Source: DATFWC01 sp045801465
GTDB taxonomy: Bacteria > Pseudomonadota > Alphaproteobacteria > Rhizobiales > Xanthobacteraceae
Assembly (NCBI GenBank): GCA_045801465.1
Contig: JBJMSU010000241.1
Location: 1 to 14,073, forward strand
Length of the DNA: 14,073 nucleotides
Direction: 5' to 3'
The position numbers and the translations under genes are program-made. Shown here piece after piece: positions 5,894 to 13,961 of the stretch. Position 1 is the first letter of the stretch. Each line of letters begins with the position of its first letter. The notes below the pieces were generated by a model, which was not told the origin of the DNA, ran no database searches, and was given only the letters and a program-made list of their open reading frames with translations.

Positions 5894-7408
5894 ATGCTGC
5901 GCATCAAGCTTGTGGCGGCCGTCATTGCGGCATCCAGCCTCGTCGCACCGGCGCTTGCCGACAAGGCGAATAATGCGATCCGTTTTGCCAATGATCAGGT
6001 CCTGGAGAACGTCGATCCCTATTTCAACAACGTGCGCATCGGTTTCATCCTCGCCCACCAGGTATGGGACACCCTGATCTATCGCGATCCCAGGACAGGC
6101 CAGTACAGCGGCCAACTCGCCACCGGCTGGCGATGGCTCGACGACAAGACCCTCGAGGTGGAATTGCGCAAAGGCCTCAAATTCCACGATGGTGCGCCAT
6201 TCGATGCCGACGACGTGGTGTACACGCTGAATTTCGTCGCCAAGCCCGAGAACAAGGTCATCACCCAGCAGAACGTCGATTGGATCGATCACGCCGAGAA
6301 GATTCACCAGTACGCCGTTCGCATTTTCACAAAGCGGCCGTTTCCGGCGGCGATCGAGTACCTCGCCGGCCCGGTGGTGATCATGCCGCACAGGTATTAT
6401 GCCGCCGTCGGTCCCAAGGGCATGAACGAGAAGCCGGTCGGCTCGGGCCCGTTCCGGGTCGTCGAACATGCGATCGGAAAATACCTGCGCATGGAGCGCA
6501 ACCCGGACTATTTCGCGGATGGTCCGAAGCGGCCGGCGACGGTCGACAAGCTGGAGATCCGCTTCATCCCCGACCGCCAGACCCAGGTGGCCGAGATGCT
6601 CTCGGGCGGGCTCGACTTCCTCATGGGCGTGCAGCCGGATCAGGCGCAGCAGCTGCGCGCCGCCCAGCGCTTGCAGGTCCTGTCGGGCGAAACCATGCGC
6701 TACGTGTTCCTGCAGATGAACACCATGGACAACACCCCTGCCCCGCCGCTGAAGGATCTCCGCGTGCGCCAGGCGATCATTCACGCCATCGATCGTCAAA
6801 CCATGGTCAAGCAGATCGTCGGCGAAGGCGCGCGCGTGGTCGACACCGTCTGCTTCCCGCAGCAATTCGGCTGCAGTCACGAAGGAGCGCCGCGCTATGC
6901 CTATGATCCCGGCAAAGCCAAGCAGCTGCTCGCCGCAGCCGGCTTTCCCGACGGCTTCGAGCTCGACCTCTATGCCTACCGCGAGCGCGACCAGACCGAG
7001 GCGATGATCAGTTACCTGCGCGCGGTCGGCATCAGGGCAAATCTGCGCTTCCTGCAGTATCCGGCGATGCGCGATGCCATGCGCTCCGGCAAGGCGGCCA
7101 TGACGCACCAGACCTGGGGCTCGTTTTCGGTGAACGATGTCTCCGCCGCGGTGTCGGTATGGCACAAGGGTACCGCCGACGACACCAATCGCGATCCGGA
7201 GATCACGGCACTGCTCGAGCGCGGCGATTCCTCGGTCGAGGCCGCGGTGCGCAAGGACGCCTACGCCAAGGCATTGCGGCTCATTGCCGAGCGCGCCTAT
7301 GCGGCACCGCTCTACACGCTGCCCACCTACTACGTGGCCAACAAGGACCTCGTCTTCACGCCCTATTCCGACGAGGTCCCGCGCTTTTGGGAAATGAGCT
7401 ACAAGTAA
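5894..7408 (+). CDS. ABC transporter periplasmic peptide-binding protein (family 5, DppA/OppA type)
   Basis: The 504-residue protein starts with a Sec signal peptide (basic MLRIK, hydrophobic core, cut after ALA near residue 22). The mature part is a family-5 solute receptor: DPYFNN near 40, LATGWRWLDDKTLEVELRKG and the typical GLKFHDGAPFDADDVVYTLN, then a GSGPFR loop, and DLRVRQAIIHAIDRQ in the middle. Length is normal for the family. It should bind an oligopeptide or similar ligand in the periplasm and pass it to the permease complex encoded by the minus-strand operon at 8881-12666. GGGGG lies nine bases before the ATG. Its 3' end faces the M20 gene with only 13 bp between the two stop codons, and no clear terminator is visible there. 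The ligand cannot be deduced; Dpp, Opp and nickel-type receptors share the fold. Confidence 0.92.
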   Translation: MLRIKLVAAVIAASSLVAPALADKANNAIRFANDQVLENVDPYFNNVRIGFILAHQVWDTLIYRDPRTGQYSGQLATGWRWLDDKTLEVELRKGLKFHDGAPFDADDVVYTLNFVAKPENKVITQQNVDWIDHAEKIHQYAVRIFTKRPFPAAIEYLAGPVVIMPHRYYAAVGPKGMNEKPVGSGPFRVVEHAIGKYLRMERNPDYFADGPKRPATVDKLEIRFIPDRQTQVAEMLSGGLDFLMGVQPDQAQQLRAAQRLQVLSGETMRYVFLQMNTMDNTPAPPLKDLRVRQAIIHAIDRQTMVKQIVGEGARVVDTVCFPQQFGCSHEGAPRYAYDPGKAKQLLAAAGFPDGFELDLYAYRERDQTEAMISYLRAVGIRANLRFLQYPAMRDAMRSGKAAMTHQTWGSFSVNDVSAAVSVWHKGTADDTNRDPEITALLERGDSSVEAAVRKDAYAKALRLIAERAYAAPLYTLPTYYVANKDLVFTPYSDEVPRFWEMSYK

Positions 7409-7421
7409 CCGCCCCCGCCAT

Positions 7422-8819
7422 TCAGCGGAGCGAGCGATCCGGCGTGCCTGCCTCGCCGAGATCCCAATAGATGCCGGTCATGATTGCTAACCCTTCACGT
7501 GCGATCGTGAGCGGCAGGTGCTCGTTGGGCGCATGCTGGGAGCACCCGAGATAGGAGTGCGGCACCCAGACGGTCGGCAGGGCGAGGTTCTCGGAAAAAA
7601 TGTCGTTCGGCAGCGAGCCACCGGTGTTGGGCAGGACCGCAGGCGACGCTCCGGTCGTCCGGAGGATCGAAGCGGAGGTCCACTTGACCCATGGGTGGTC
7701 GGGATCGAGCCGCGTCGCGCGAAAAATCTCGTCTCGTCCCTTGGCGATTTGCACCATGGCGAAGCCGTGCCGGTCGAGGTGGCGGCGTAGCGCCGGTAAC
7801 ACCCGGTCGGGATCGACGCCGTCGACGAAACGGAGCTGCCCGCGCGCCCAGGCGCGCGGCGGCACCGCATTGACCGGGTTGTCCGGAGTGCCGGCCGTCA
7901 CGGCCAGGATCTCGAAGCAGCACCAGGCATAGACCTTTTCCGCCGGCGTCAGGCCCGGCTCGCCCCAATCGGGATCGATCGCAGGCTCGCCGGGCTCCGC
8001 CTCCACCTCGCAGCCGGCGAGTGCACGGCGCACCGCGTCGGGAACGCCGTCGGGCACCCATTCCGGAATCCGCACCTGACCGGTTGGACCGGTGATGGTT
8101 GCAAGCGCGTGCGCGAGCTGGATTGCCGGATTGGACAGGAGACCGCCCCAGTTGCCGGAATGATGGCCGCCTTCACGCGCCTCGATCCACAGATCGATCG
8201 GATACGCGCCGCGGGTGCCGAGATAGATCGTCGCGCGCGTGCTCGCGAGCCGCGGCCCATCGGAGGCGATGAGCACATCCGCGGCCAGCAGATCACGTTC
8301 GTCTGCGCACACTTCGCGTAGGCCCGGCGAGCCGATCTCCTCGCCCATTTCGATCAGCCATTTGACATTGAAGCCGAGCCGACCGCGCGTCGCCAACACG
8401 GCGGCCAGCGCCGCGAGATTGATGGTGTGCTGTCCCTTGTTGTCGGCAACGCCGCGTCCGTAATAGCGCCCATCCGTCTCCACCAGTCGCCACGGCGAAA
8501 GCCCCTGCCGCCACGCCGCATCAAGGCCGCGGATGACATCGCCATGGCCGTAGCCCAGGACTGTCGGCACCCCGTCGGCCTCGATCCGCTCGCCGTAAAG
8601 AAACGGCCCGCGCGCTTTCGCATGCCGCAGGACCCGGCACGTCATGCCGAGCGCTTCCAGCGCAGGCTTCAGCTCGGTTTCGACATAAGATGCAAGCTCG
8701 CCGGCCCGGTCCGGATTCTGGCTTTCCGTGGGGATAGCGACGCGGCGCGCCAGGTCGGCCTTGAAGCCGCCGGTGTCGAAATAGCGCTCGGCGCGCGTGA
8801 TTGCGGCGTCTCGGCTCAT
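7422..8819 (-). CDS. M20-family zinc metallopeptidase
   Basis: From the ATG at 8819 the protein has 465 residues and no signal peptide, so it is cytoplasmic. The co-catalytic zinc site looks complete: GHGD (His92, Asp94), GVADNKG (Asp126), EMGEEIG (Glu160 and Glu161), ASDGPR (Asp187) and the late SQHAPNEH (His434). GHHSG at 218-222 marks the lid/dimerisation domain. The family includes carboxypeptidases, dipeptidases and deacylases such as DapE and ArgE. It is the last gene of the peptide-transporter operon, which suggests that it cleaves the imported compound. A dispersed repeat (8820-8887) directly abuts the start codon and leaves no Shine-Dalgarno sequence. The frame stays open through the repeat into the 3' end of the ATPase gene, so a longer start at the ATG at 8912 (31 extra residues) is possible but would be largely repeat-encoded. 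Confidence 0.9.
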   Translation of the reverse strand: MSRDAAITRAERYFDTGGFKADLARRVAIPTESQNPDRAGELASYVETELKPALEALGMTCRVLRHAKARGPFLYGERIEADGVPTVLGYGHGDVIRGLDAAWRQGLSPWRLVETDGRYYGRGVADNKGQHTINLAALAAVLATRGRLGFNVKWLIEMGEEIGSPGLREVCADERDLLAADVLIASDGPRLASTRATIYLGTRGAYPIDLWIEAREGGHHSGNWGGLLSNPAIQLAHALATITGPTGQVRIPEWVPDGVPDAVRRALAGCEVEAEPGEPAIDPDWGEPGLTPAEKVYAWCCFEILAVTAGTPDNPVNAVPPRAWARGQLRFVDGVDPDRVLPALRRHLDRHGFAMVQIAKGRDEIFRATRLDPDHPWVKWTSASILRTTGASPAVLPNTGGSLPNDIFSENLALPTVWVPHSYLGCSQHAPNEHLPLTIAREGLAIMTGIYWDLGEAGTPDRSLR

Positions 8820-8887
8820 TAGAGCATGATCCCGAAAGGTGGGCACCGGTTTTCGGAAAAGATCATGCGCCAACAATAAACTAGAGC
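8820..8887. repeat. Dispersed palindromic repeat of Rhizobiales type
   Basis: The outer stem is GCATGATC (8824-8831) with GATCATGC (8861-8868), and the inner stem is CCGAAA (8832-8837) with TTTCGG (8851-8856). TAGAGC occurs at both ends as a direct repeat (8820-8825 and 8882-8887). I recognise this as a very common intergenic palindrome in Bradyrhizobium, Rhodopseudomonas and relatives, from memory and not from a search. It fills the whole gap between the DppF-type ATPase and the M20 gene: its right end supplies the ATPase TAG stop, and its left end touches the M20 ATG. Confidence 0.8.
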
Positions 8888-9876
8888 GGGCTGCCGGTTC
8901 CAGGGAAGTCATCCCGCTGTAGGCCCCCGTCATGCAGATGGCAGGCGATGAGCCCGCCGGGATCGCGCAGCGTGCGCGGCGCTTGCGTCCGGCAGCGTGC
9001 GCCCGCCTCCGGGCAACGAGGATGGAACACGCAGCCGGGCGGCGGATCGAGCGGGTCCGGAAAGGCAAGGCCCAGTCCGGTCTCCGGCACGCCGAGGCCG
9101 GGTTCGGGCGTGAGTGCGGAAGCGAGCAGCGCGCGCGTATAGGGATGGCGCGGCGCGCGGAAGATCGCGTCACGATCCGCCATCTCCACAATGCGGCCGA
9201 GATACATGACCGCCACCCGGGTAGCGATGTGCTCGATGACCGCGAGATTGTGGCTGATGAAAAGATAGGTCAGGCGCAAGTCGCGCTGGAGATCGAGCAG
9301 CAGGTTGAGGATTTGCGCCTGCACCGAGACGTCGAGCGCGGAGGTCGGCTCGTCGAGCAGGACGATCTTCGGCTCGACGACGAGCGCACGCGCGATGGCG
9401 ACGCGCTGGCGCTGGCCGCCGGACAGCTCGCCCGGATAGAGATCGGCGTAGCGTGCGGGAAGCCCGACCCGCGCCAGCATGGCGATCGCGCGGGCGCGCC
9501 GCTCTTTGGCCGAGCCGATCCCAAGCACGGTGAGCGGCAGCGCGACGATGGACGCGATCGTCTTGCGCGGGTTGAGCGAGGAATAGGGATCCTGGAACAC
9601 CGGTTGGATCTGCCGCGCCAGCGCGTTGCGCCCAGTCGTGGCGACGTCGGCGCGGGCGATGCGAATCGTCCCGCTGTCCGGCGCGATCAGGCCGAGCAGC
9701 ATCCGCCCGAGCGTCGACTTGCCGGCACCGGATTCGCCGACCAGACCGAGCACCTCTCCCTCCTCGATCGCCAGGTCGACCTCGATCACGGCGCGCAGCA
9801 GGCGCTTGCCGGCGAACAGCCCGCGGCCGATCGGAAAGGCGCGCGACACCCCGCAGGCTTCGACGATCGCGCTCAT
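8881..9876 (-). CDS. Peptide ABC transporter ATPase, DppF/OppF type
   Basis: The start is the ATG at 9876, because it forms a 4-bp ATGA overlap with the stop of the upstream ATPase gene. The 331-residue protein has Walker A GESGAGKS (47-54), the Q-loop FQDP (Gln95), signature LSGGQRQR (151-158), Walker B IVLLDEP (Glu176) and the switch His209 (ISHN). The C-terminal oligopeptide-transporter extension begins around residue 241 (APRHPYTRAL) and has Cys282, 288, 295 and 312, the four-cysteine pattern that in some dipeptide ATPases holds an iron-sulfur cluster. It should form the nucleotide-binding heterodimer with the DppD-type partner on the cytoplasmic face and power uptake. Its last codon and stop lie inside the repeat at 8820-8887. 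Confidence 0.93.
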   Translation of the reverse strand: MSAIVEACGVSRAFPIGRGLFAGKRLLRAVIEVDLAIEEGEVLGLVGESGAGKSTLGRMLLGLIAPDSGTIRIARADVATTGRNALARQIQPVFQDPYSSLNPRKTIASIVALPLTVLGIGSAKERRARAIAMLARVGLPARYADLYPGELSGGQRQRVAIARALVVEPKIVLLDEPTSALDVSVQAQILNLLLDLQRDLRLTYLFISHNLAVIEHIATRVAVMYLGRIVEMADRDAIFRAPRHPYTRALLASALTPEPGLGVPETGLGLAFPDPLDPPPGCVFHPRCPEAGARCRTQAPRTLRDPGGLIACHLHDGGLQRDDFPGTGSPL

Positions 9877-10844
9877 GCCGCCGCCGGCGCAAGCACGCAG
9901 CGCCACTCGTGCTCCGCCTCGACACGCGCCGCCACCGGCTGGGCGCAGATATCGCGCGCGTGCGCACAGCGCTCGCGGAAGGCACAGCCGCGTACCTCGC
10001 CGATCAGCGACGGCACGACACCCGGAACGGAGCCGAGCCGGGAGCCGGGCGCGATCTTGCCCGGCACCGGGACCGAAGCGACCAGGCCACGCGTATAAGG
10101 ATGCCGCGGCGCCGCCAGCACCCCGGCCGCGCTGCCGGCTTCGATGATCTCGCCCGCATACATCACCGCCACGCGGTGCGCGACGCGCGCCACGACGCCG
10201 AGATCATGGGTGATGAGCAGCATCGCGATGCCGAGATCGCGCTGCAGCTCGATGAGCAGCCGCAGGATCTGCGCCTGGATGGTCACATCGAGCGCGGTCG
10301 TCGGCTCGTCGGCGATCAGCAGGGCCGGACCGCACATCAGCGCCATAGCGATCATCACGCGCTGGCGCAGGCCGCCCGAGAGCTGGTGCGGATATTGCCC
10401 GAGGCGCTCGCCGGCCGCCGTGATGCCGACCTTGCCCAACAGCTCGATGGCGCGCTCGCGCGCCGCCCGGCGCGTCGAGCCCTTGTGACGCCGGTGCACT
10501 TCGGCGAGCTGATCGCCCACCGTGTAGGCCGGGTTGAGCGCCGTCATCGGCTCCTGGAAGATCATGGCCATGCGGTTGCCCCGCAATTGCGACAGCCGCG
10601 TCGCCGACGCGCGGGCGAGATCCTCGTCCTCGAATACGAGGGCGCGGGCGCGGCGCCTCGCCGTGCGCGGCAACAAGTCCATCAGAGCGAATGCCGTCAT
10701 CGACTTGCCGCAGCCGGACTCGCCGACGAGACACAGCGTCTCGCCACGATCGACGCGAAAGGAGACGTCACGCACCGCGTGCAGCGTCCCGCGCGGCGTG
10801 GTGATATCGACCACGAGGCCTTCGACGTTGAGGAGCGCGCCCAC
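9873..10844 (-). CDS. Peptide ABC transporter ATPase, DppD/OppD type
   Basis: The 323-residue protein starts at the ATG at 10844, three bases after the stop of the permease gene, so coupling is likely. Visible motifs are Walker A GESGCGKS (41-48), Q-loop FQEP (Gln97), signature LSGGLRQR (155-162), Walker B LLIADEP (Glu180) and switch His213 (THD). The C-terminal extension has PRHPYTRGL (246-254) and Cys287, 293, 300 and 316 in the GCxFxxRC...C...C arrangement. The signature has Leu where the partner has Gln, which is common in DppD-type subunits. It acts with the DppF-type ATPase below the two permeases. All motifs needed for ATP hydrolysis are present. Confidence 0.93.
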   Translation of the reverse strand: MGALLNVEGLVVDITTPRGTLHAVRDVSFRVDRGETLCLVGESGCGKSMTAFALMDLLPRTARRRARALVFEDEDLARASATRLSQLRGNRMAMIFQEPMTALNPAYTVGDQLAEVHRRHKGSTRRAARERAIELLGKVGITAAGERLGQYPHQLSGGLRQRVMIAMALMCGPALLIADEPTTALDVTIQAQILRLLIELQRDLGIAMLLITHDLGVVARVAHRVAVMYAGEIIEAGSAAGVLAAPRHPYTRGLVASVPVPGKIAPGSRLGSVPGVVPSLIGEVRGCAFRERCAHARDICAQPVAARVEAEHEWRCVLAPAAA

Positions 10845-10847
10845 GCG

Positions 10848-11747
10848 TCAGGCCCCCTCGCCCACCGCCGTCACGTCGCGAATCCCATCGCCCACCATGT
10901 TGATGGCGAACACGAGGAGTGCGAGCGCCGTGCCCGGAATGGCGATGAGCCAGAACGAGAAGAACATGTAGCTCTTGGCCTCGGCGATCATCAGGCCCCA
11001 GGACGGCAGCGGCGGCTGCACGCCGAGGCCGAGAAAGGACAGCGCGGCCTCGAGCAGGATCGCGCTGGCGGCCTCCACGGTGGCGACCACGACGAGCTGC
11101 GGCAGCAGGTTGGGCAGCACTTCGCCGAACATGATGCGCGGCGTGGAGGCGCCGATGCACTCGGCGGCGGCGACGTAGTCGAGGCCGCGCACCTGCTGCG
11201 TCGCCGCCCTGATGACGACGGCGAAGCGGTCCCACTTGAGCAGCCCGAGCACCAGGATGACGACGAGCAGCGACCCGCCGAGGGTGGCGACGACGGCGAG
11301 CGCCACCAGGATCAGCGGCATCGCCAGCCGCACCGTGACCACGAACGTCACCAGCATGTCGACCCGCCCGCCGAAATAACCGGCGGCAAGGCCGAGCGCC
11401 GATCCAATCAAGCCGGAGATTGCCATTACGGCAAGCCCGATGAGGAGCGAGATGCGCGCGCCGTAGACGATGCGAGCGAAGTAGTCGCGACCGAGGTTGT
11501 CGGTGCCGAGCATATGTGCCCACTCGCCTTTCGCGTACCAGACCGGCGGGATCAGGCGGCGCGTGAGGTCCTGCTGGTAGGGATCGTAGGGCGCCAGCAG
11601 CGGAGCCAGAACGGCGATGGCAACGATCAATGCCAGCAGCGTCACTCCTGCCATCAGGCCCTTATGGCGCAGGATGCGCCGGCGCAACAGCGCCCCTCGC
11701 GTGGGTGCTTCGAGCTGCAGGAGCGGAATGGCGGAGACTTCGGTCAT
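10848..11747 (-). CDS. Peptide ABC transporter permease, DppC/OppC type
   Basis: I place the start at the ATG at 11747, one base after the upstream permease stop (TGAGATG), giving 299 residues; a longer frame to 11816 would overlap that gene. The N-terminal cytoplasmic part (RRRILRHKG) leads to a first membrane helix (about 31-52), then the periplasmic segment with the DppC hallmark GTDNLGRD (81-88) and YGARISLLIG (95-104). The core domain carries further helices and the ATPase-coupling EAA loop around 190-217 (DYVAAAECIGAS...LPN). With the DppB-type subunit it forms the inner-membrane channel for the ligand delivered by the periplasmic receptor. Confidence 0.92.
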   Translation of the reverse strand: MTEVSAIPLLQLEAPTRGALLRRRILRHKGLMAGVTLLALIVAIAVLAPLLAPYDPYQQDLTRRLIPPVWYAKGEWAHMLGTDNLGRDYFARIVYGARISLLIGLAVMAISGLIGSALGLAAGYFGGRVDMLVTFVVTVRLAMPLILVALAVVATLGGSLLVVILVLGLLKWDRFAVVIRAATQQVRGLDYVAAAECIGASTPRIMFGEVLPNLLPQLVVVATVEAASAILLEAALSFLGLGVQPPLPSWGLMIAEAKSYMFFSFWLIAIPGTALALLVFAINMVGDGIRDVTAVGEGA

Positions 11748-11748
11748 C

Positions 11749-12666
11749 TCAACCGATCCTGATGCGGGGATCGAGCCAGGCGTTGACGAGGTCCGCGGCG
11801 AGCGTGAGGCCCACATAGATCAGCGACAAGAGCGTGACGATCGCCTGCGTCACCGGCAGGTCCAAAGTGGTGATCGAGCGGTAGGCGAGATAGCCGAGCC
11901 CGTCGAGGGCGAAGACGGTCTCGATGACCACTGACCCGCCGAGCAGAAAGCCGAGCTGGACGGCTGTCAGAGCGACGACCGGCACCGCTGCGTTGCGCAA
12001 GGCGTGCTTGATGACGATGCTCGGGCCGGTGAGCCCCTTGGCGCGCGCGGTGCGGATATAGTCGGAGGCGAGCACCTCGATCATGCCGGCGCGAATGAGG
12101 CGCATGAACGCCGGCGCGATGTAATAGCCGAGCGCAATGCTGGGAAGCACGAAATGCCTCCAGCTTTCGCTGCCGGACACCGGCAGCATCTGCAGCATCA
12201 CGGCGAACACCATGATGAGAACCAGCGCGAAGAAGAAGTTGGGGAGCGCCTGTCCGACCACGGCCAGCACCAGGCACAGGCGGTCGACCCAGCTGTTCGG
12301 ATAGATCGCGGCGACGACACCGAGCGGCAGCGAGATCGCGAGCGCAAACAGAAGTGAAAAGAGGGCGAGGTAGGCGGTGGTCGGCAGCTTGCCCGCCACC
12401 AACGCCACTACATCGGTCTTGAAATACAGCGATTGCCCGAAGTCACCACGCAGCATCTTGCCGAGCCACTCGAGATACTGGGCGACAAGGGGGCGGTCGA
12501 GCTCGTAGACGCGGCGGATGGTTTCGACGTCCTGGCTGCGGGCGCCTTCGCCGGCGAGCGCAACCGCCACGTCGCCGGAGGCGCGCAGAAGCAGGAACGC
12601 CAGGGCTGACACCGCCACCGCCACCAGGATGGCGAGGACCAGTCGTTTAAGCGCGAACGCGAGCAT
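11749..12666 (-). CDS. Peptide ABC transporter permease, DppB/OppB type
   Basis: The 305-residue protein is the first gene of the minus-strand operon; its ATG at 12666 has GAGGA about eleven bases upstream. The N-terminal helix (8-28) is followed by a periplasmic part containing the DppB-typical DRPLVAQYLEWLGKMLRGDFGQSL (the stretch near 57-80). Five further helices follow, with the EAA coupling loop around 202-229 (DYIRTARAKGL...LRNAAVP) and a late DGLGYLAYRSI (255-265) and a DPRIR end typical of the family. It pairs with the DppC-type permease. The promoter should be in the 285-bp divergent region 12667-12951, but no strong -35/-10 pair is evident. Confidence 0.92.
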   Translation of the reverse strand: MLAFALKRLVLAILVAVAVSALAFLLLRASGDVAVALAGEGARSQDVETIRRVYELDRPLVAQYLEWLGKMLRGDFGQSLYFKTDVVALVAGKLPTTAYLALFSLLFALAISLPLGVVAAIYPNSWVDRLCLVLAVVGQALPNFFFALVLIMVFAVMLQMLPVSGSESWRHFVLPSIALGYYIAPAFMRLIRAGMIEVLASDYIRTARAKGLTGPSIVIKHALRNAAVPVVALTAVQLGFLLGGSVVIETVFALDGLGYLAYRSITTLDLPVTQAIVTLLSLIYVGLTLAADLVNAWLDPRIRIG

Positions 12667-12951
12667 CGATACTTCGTCCTCGCTGCGCGCAGGAAGGAAT
12701 CATTTTCGCCCATGCCGAATTCCGGATCGCCGCCCTTCGGCACTCACGTTTTCGTTGCAGACCAGTGGAGGGCTGGCTAGCGGGAAGTCAAGACCAATTT
12801 CCTTAAGGTACCGGTTTGCCGCAGCGGAGCGGCCACGCAGAGTTGCTTGACGCCGCTCGCGCGGTCACGACACTGCGGTGTCGGGTGCCGCCCCGTCTGA
12901 CCGGGTACGCGAGCGCCGGCCGGATGGGAATGGTCCAACGAGGAGGTCGCG
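12667..12951. promoter_or_regulatory. Divergent promoter region between the peptide transporter operon and the Bug-receptor gene
   Basis: Two gene sets point away from this 285-bp stretch, so it should hold both promoters. It contains a perfect 7-bp inverted repeat (TGCCGAA 12713-12719 / TTCGGCA 12736-12742) and a CCTTAAGG palindrome at 12801-12808. TTGACG at 12847-12852 could be a -35 for the rightward gene, but the base group 17 bp downstream is a poor -10, so I do not call a promoter precisely. I see no gene here. Confidence 0.45.
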
Positions 12952-13923
12952 ATGCTGACGTCACTGACCAGGCTGTGCCTCGCGATGGTCGTCGGCCTGT
13001 TGGCGCTGAGCCGCGCAAGCGCCGAGACCTATCCCAGCGCGACCGTCAAGCTGGTCGTGCCGGTACCGGCCGGCGGCGTGACGGACACCATGGCGCGCAT
13101 CGTGGCCCAGCGCTTGTCCGAGTCGTGGGGGCAGTCCGTGATCGTCGACAACCGTCCGGGCGGAAACTATGCGATCGGTGCGCAGGCGGTGGCGCGCGCG
13201 CCGGCGGACGGCACCACGCTGCTGGTCGCTCCCGACTCGACATTCACGGCAAACCCGCACCTGTTCAGCAAGCTCAACTACGAGCTCGGCGATTTCACGC
13301 CGATCATCGTGCTGTGCCGGATCACGCCCGTGTTGGTGGTCCATCCGGCGCTGCCGGCCGGCTCGGTGCAAGAGCTGATTGCGCTCGCCAAGGCGAAGCC
13401 GGGAAGCTTGAATTACGGCTCCTACGGCGTCGGCACCTATGCGCATCTGAGCATGGAGGACTTCAAGCAACGCACCGGGACCGACATCGTGCACGTGCCG
13501 TACCGCGGCGCGGCGCCGGCCACCACGGGTCTGCTCGCCGGCGACGTTTCGATGCTTCTGTTGAACCTGAGCAGCATCGAAGCGCATGAGAAGACCGGCA
13601 AGGCGAGAATTCTTGCCGCCGCCGGTGAGAAGCGAGCGAGTTTACGTCCCGACCTGCCGACGATCGCCGAGGCGGGCGTCCCCGGCTTCGCCACAACCGC
13701 CTGGTTCGCCTTGTTCGGCCCGGCGCAGATGCCGCCGGAGCTGGTGAGGAAGATCCATGCCGACGTGACCAAGGCGCTGGAACTGCCGCAATCGCGCGAG
13801 TTCTTTGCGGCGAACAGCTTCGAACGGGTCGATCTCGACCCGCAACAATTCGCCAAGCTGATCCAATCGGATTCGAAGCACTGGGAAACGTTGATCAAGG
13901 CCGTGGGAGTGAAGCTCGATTGA
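12952..13923 (+). CDS. Bug-family (TctC-type) periplasmic solute-binding protein
   Basis: The ATG at 12952 follows a strong ribosome site (GAGGAGG, five bases before). The 323-residue protein has a Sec signal peptide cut after SRASA near residue 24. The mature chain shows the family layout: YPSATVKLVVPVPAGGVTDTMAR at the start, DNRPGGNYAIGAQAVARAPADG, the loop PHLFSKLNY, then LNYGSYGVGTYAHLSME and VPYRGAAPATTGLLAGDV, and the late TIAEAGVPGF. These proteins bind small carboxylates or similar metabolites; the ligand here is unknown. TctA and TctB membrane partners are not in the window, which is usual since Bug receptors are often orphans. Its neighbour at 13962 suggests a catabolic operon. Confidence 0.92.
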   Translation: MLTSLTRLCLAMVVGLLALSRASAETYPSATVKLVVPVPAGGVTDTMARIVAQRLSESWGQSVIVDNRPGGNYAIGAQAVARAPADGTTLLVAPDSTFTANPHLFSKLNYELGDFTPIIVLCRITPVLVVHPALPAGSVQELIALAKAKPGSLNYGSYGVGTYAHLSMEDFKQRTGTDIVHVPYRGAAPATTGLLAGDVSMLLLNLSSIEAHEKTGKARILAAAGEKRASLRPDLPTIAEAGVPGFATTAWFALFGPAQMPPELVRKIHADVTKALELPQSREFFAANSFERVDLDPQQFAKLIQSDSKHWETLIKAVGVKLD

Positions 13924-13961
13924 GCCTCGATCAACGACGGTCACTGCAATGAGAGGATAGC

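Noticed and set aside
5789..7165. 458-codon minus-strand open frame
   Set aside because: Antisense to the peptide-binding-protein gene, which has a clear signal peptide and family motifs.
7409..7421. Bidirectional terminator between the convergent genes
   Set aside because: The 13-bp gap has no stem-loop followed by a T-run on either strand.
8932..10098. 388-codon plus-strand open frame
   Set aside because: Antisense to both ATPase genes, which have complete motifs; it has no ribosome site or recognisable fold.
9909..11762. 617-codon plus-strand open frame
   Set aside because: It runs across three transporter genes on the other strand and is dominated by Arg, His, Asp and Gln, the mark of an antisense shadow.
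12847..12875. Possible promoter (TTGACG, 17 bp, ACACTG) for the Bug-receptor gene
   Set aside because: The -35 is good but the -10 is poor, and TTGAC occurs often by chance; not strong enough to call.
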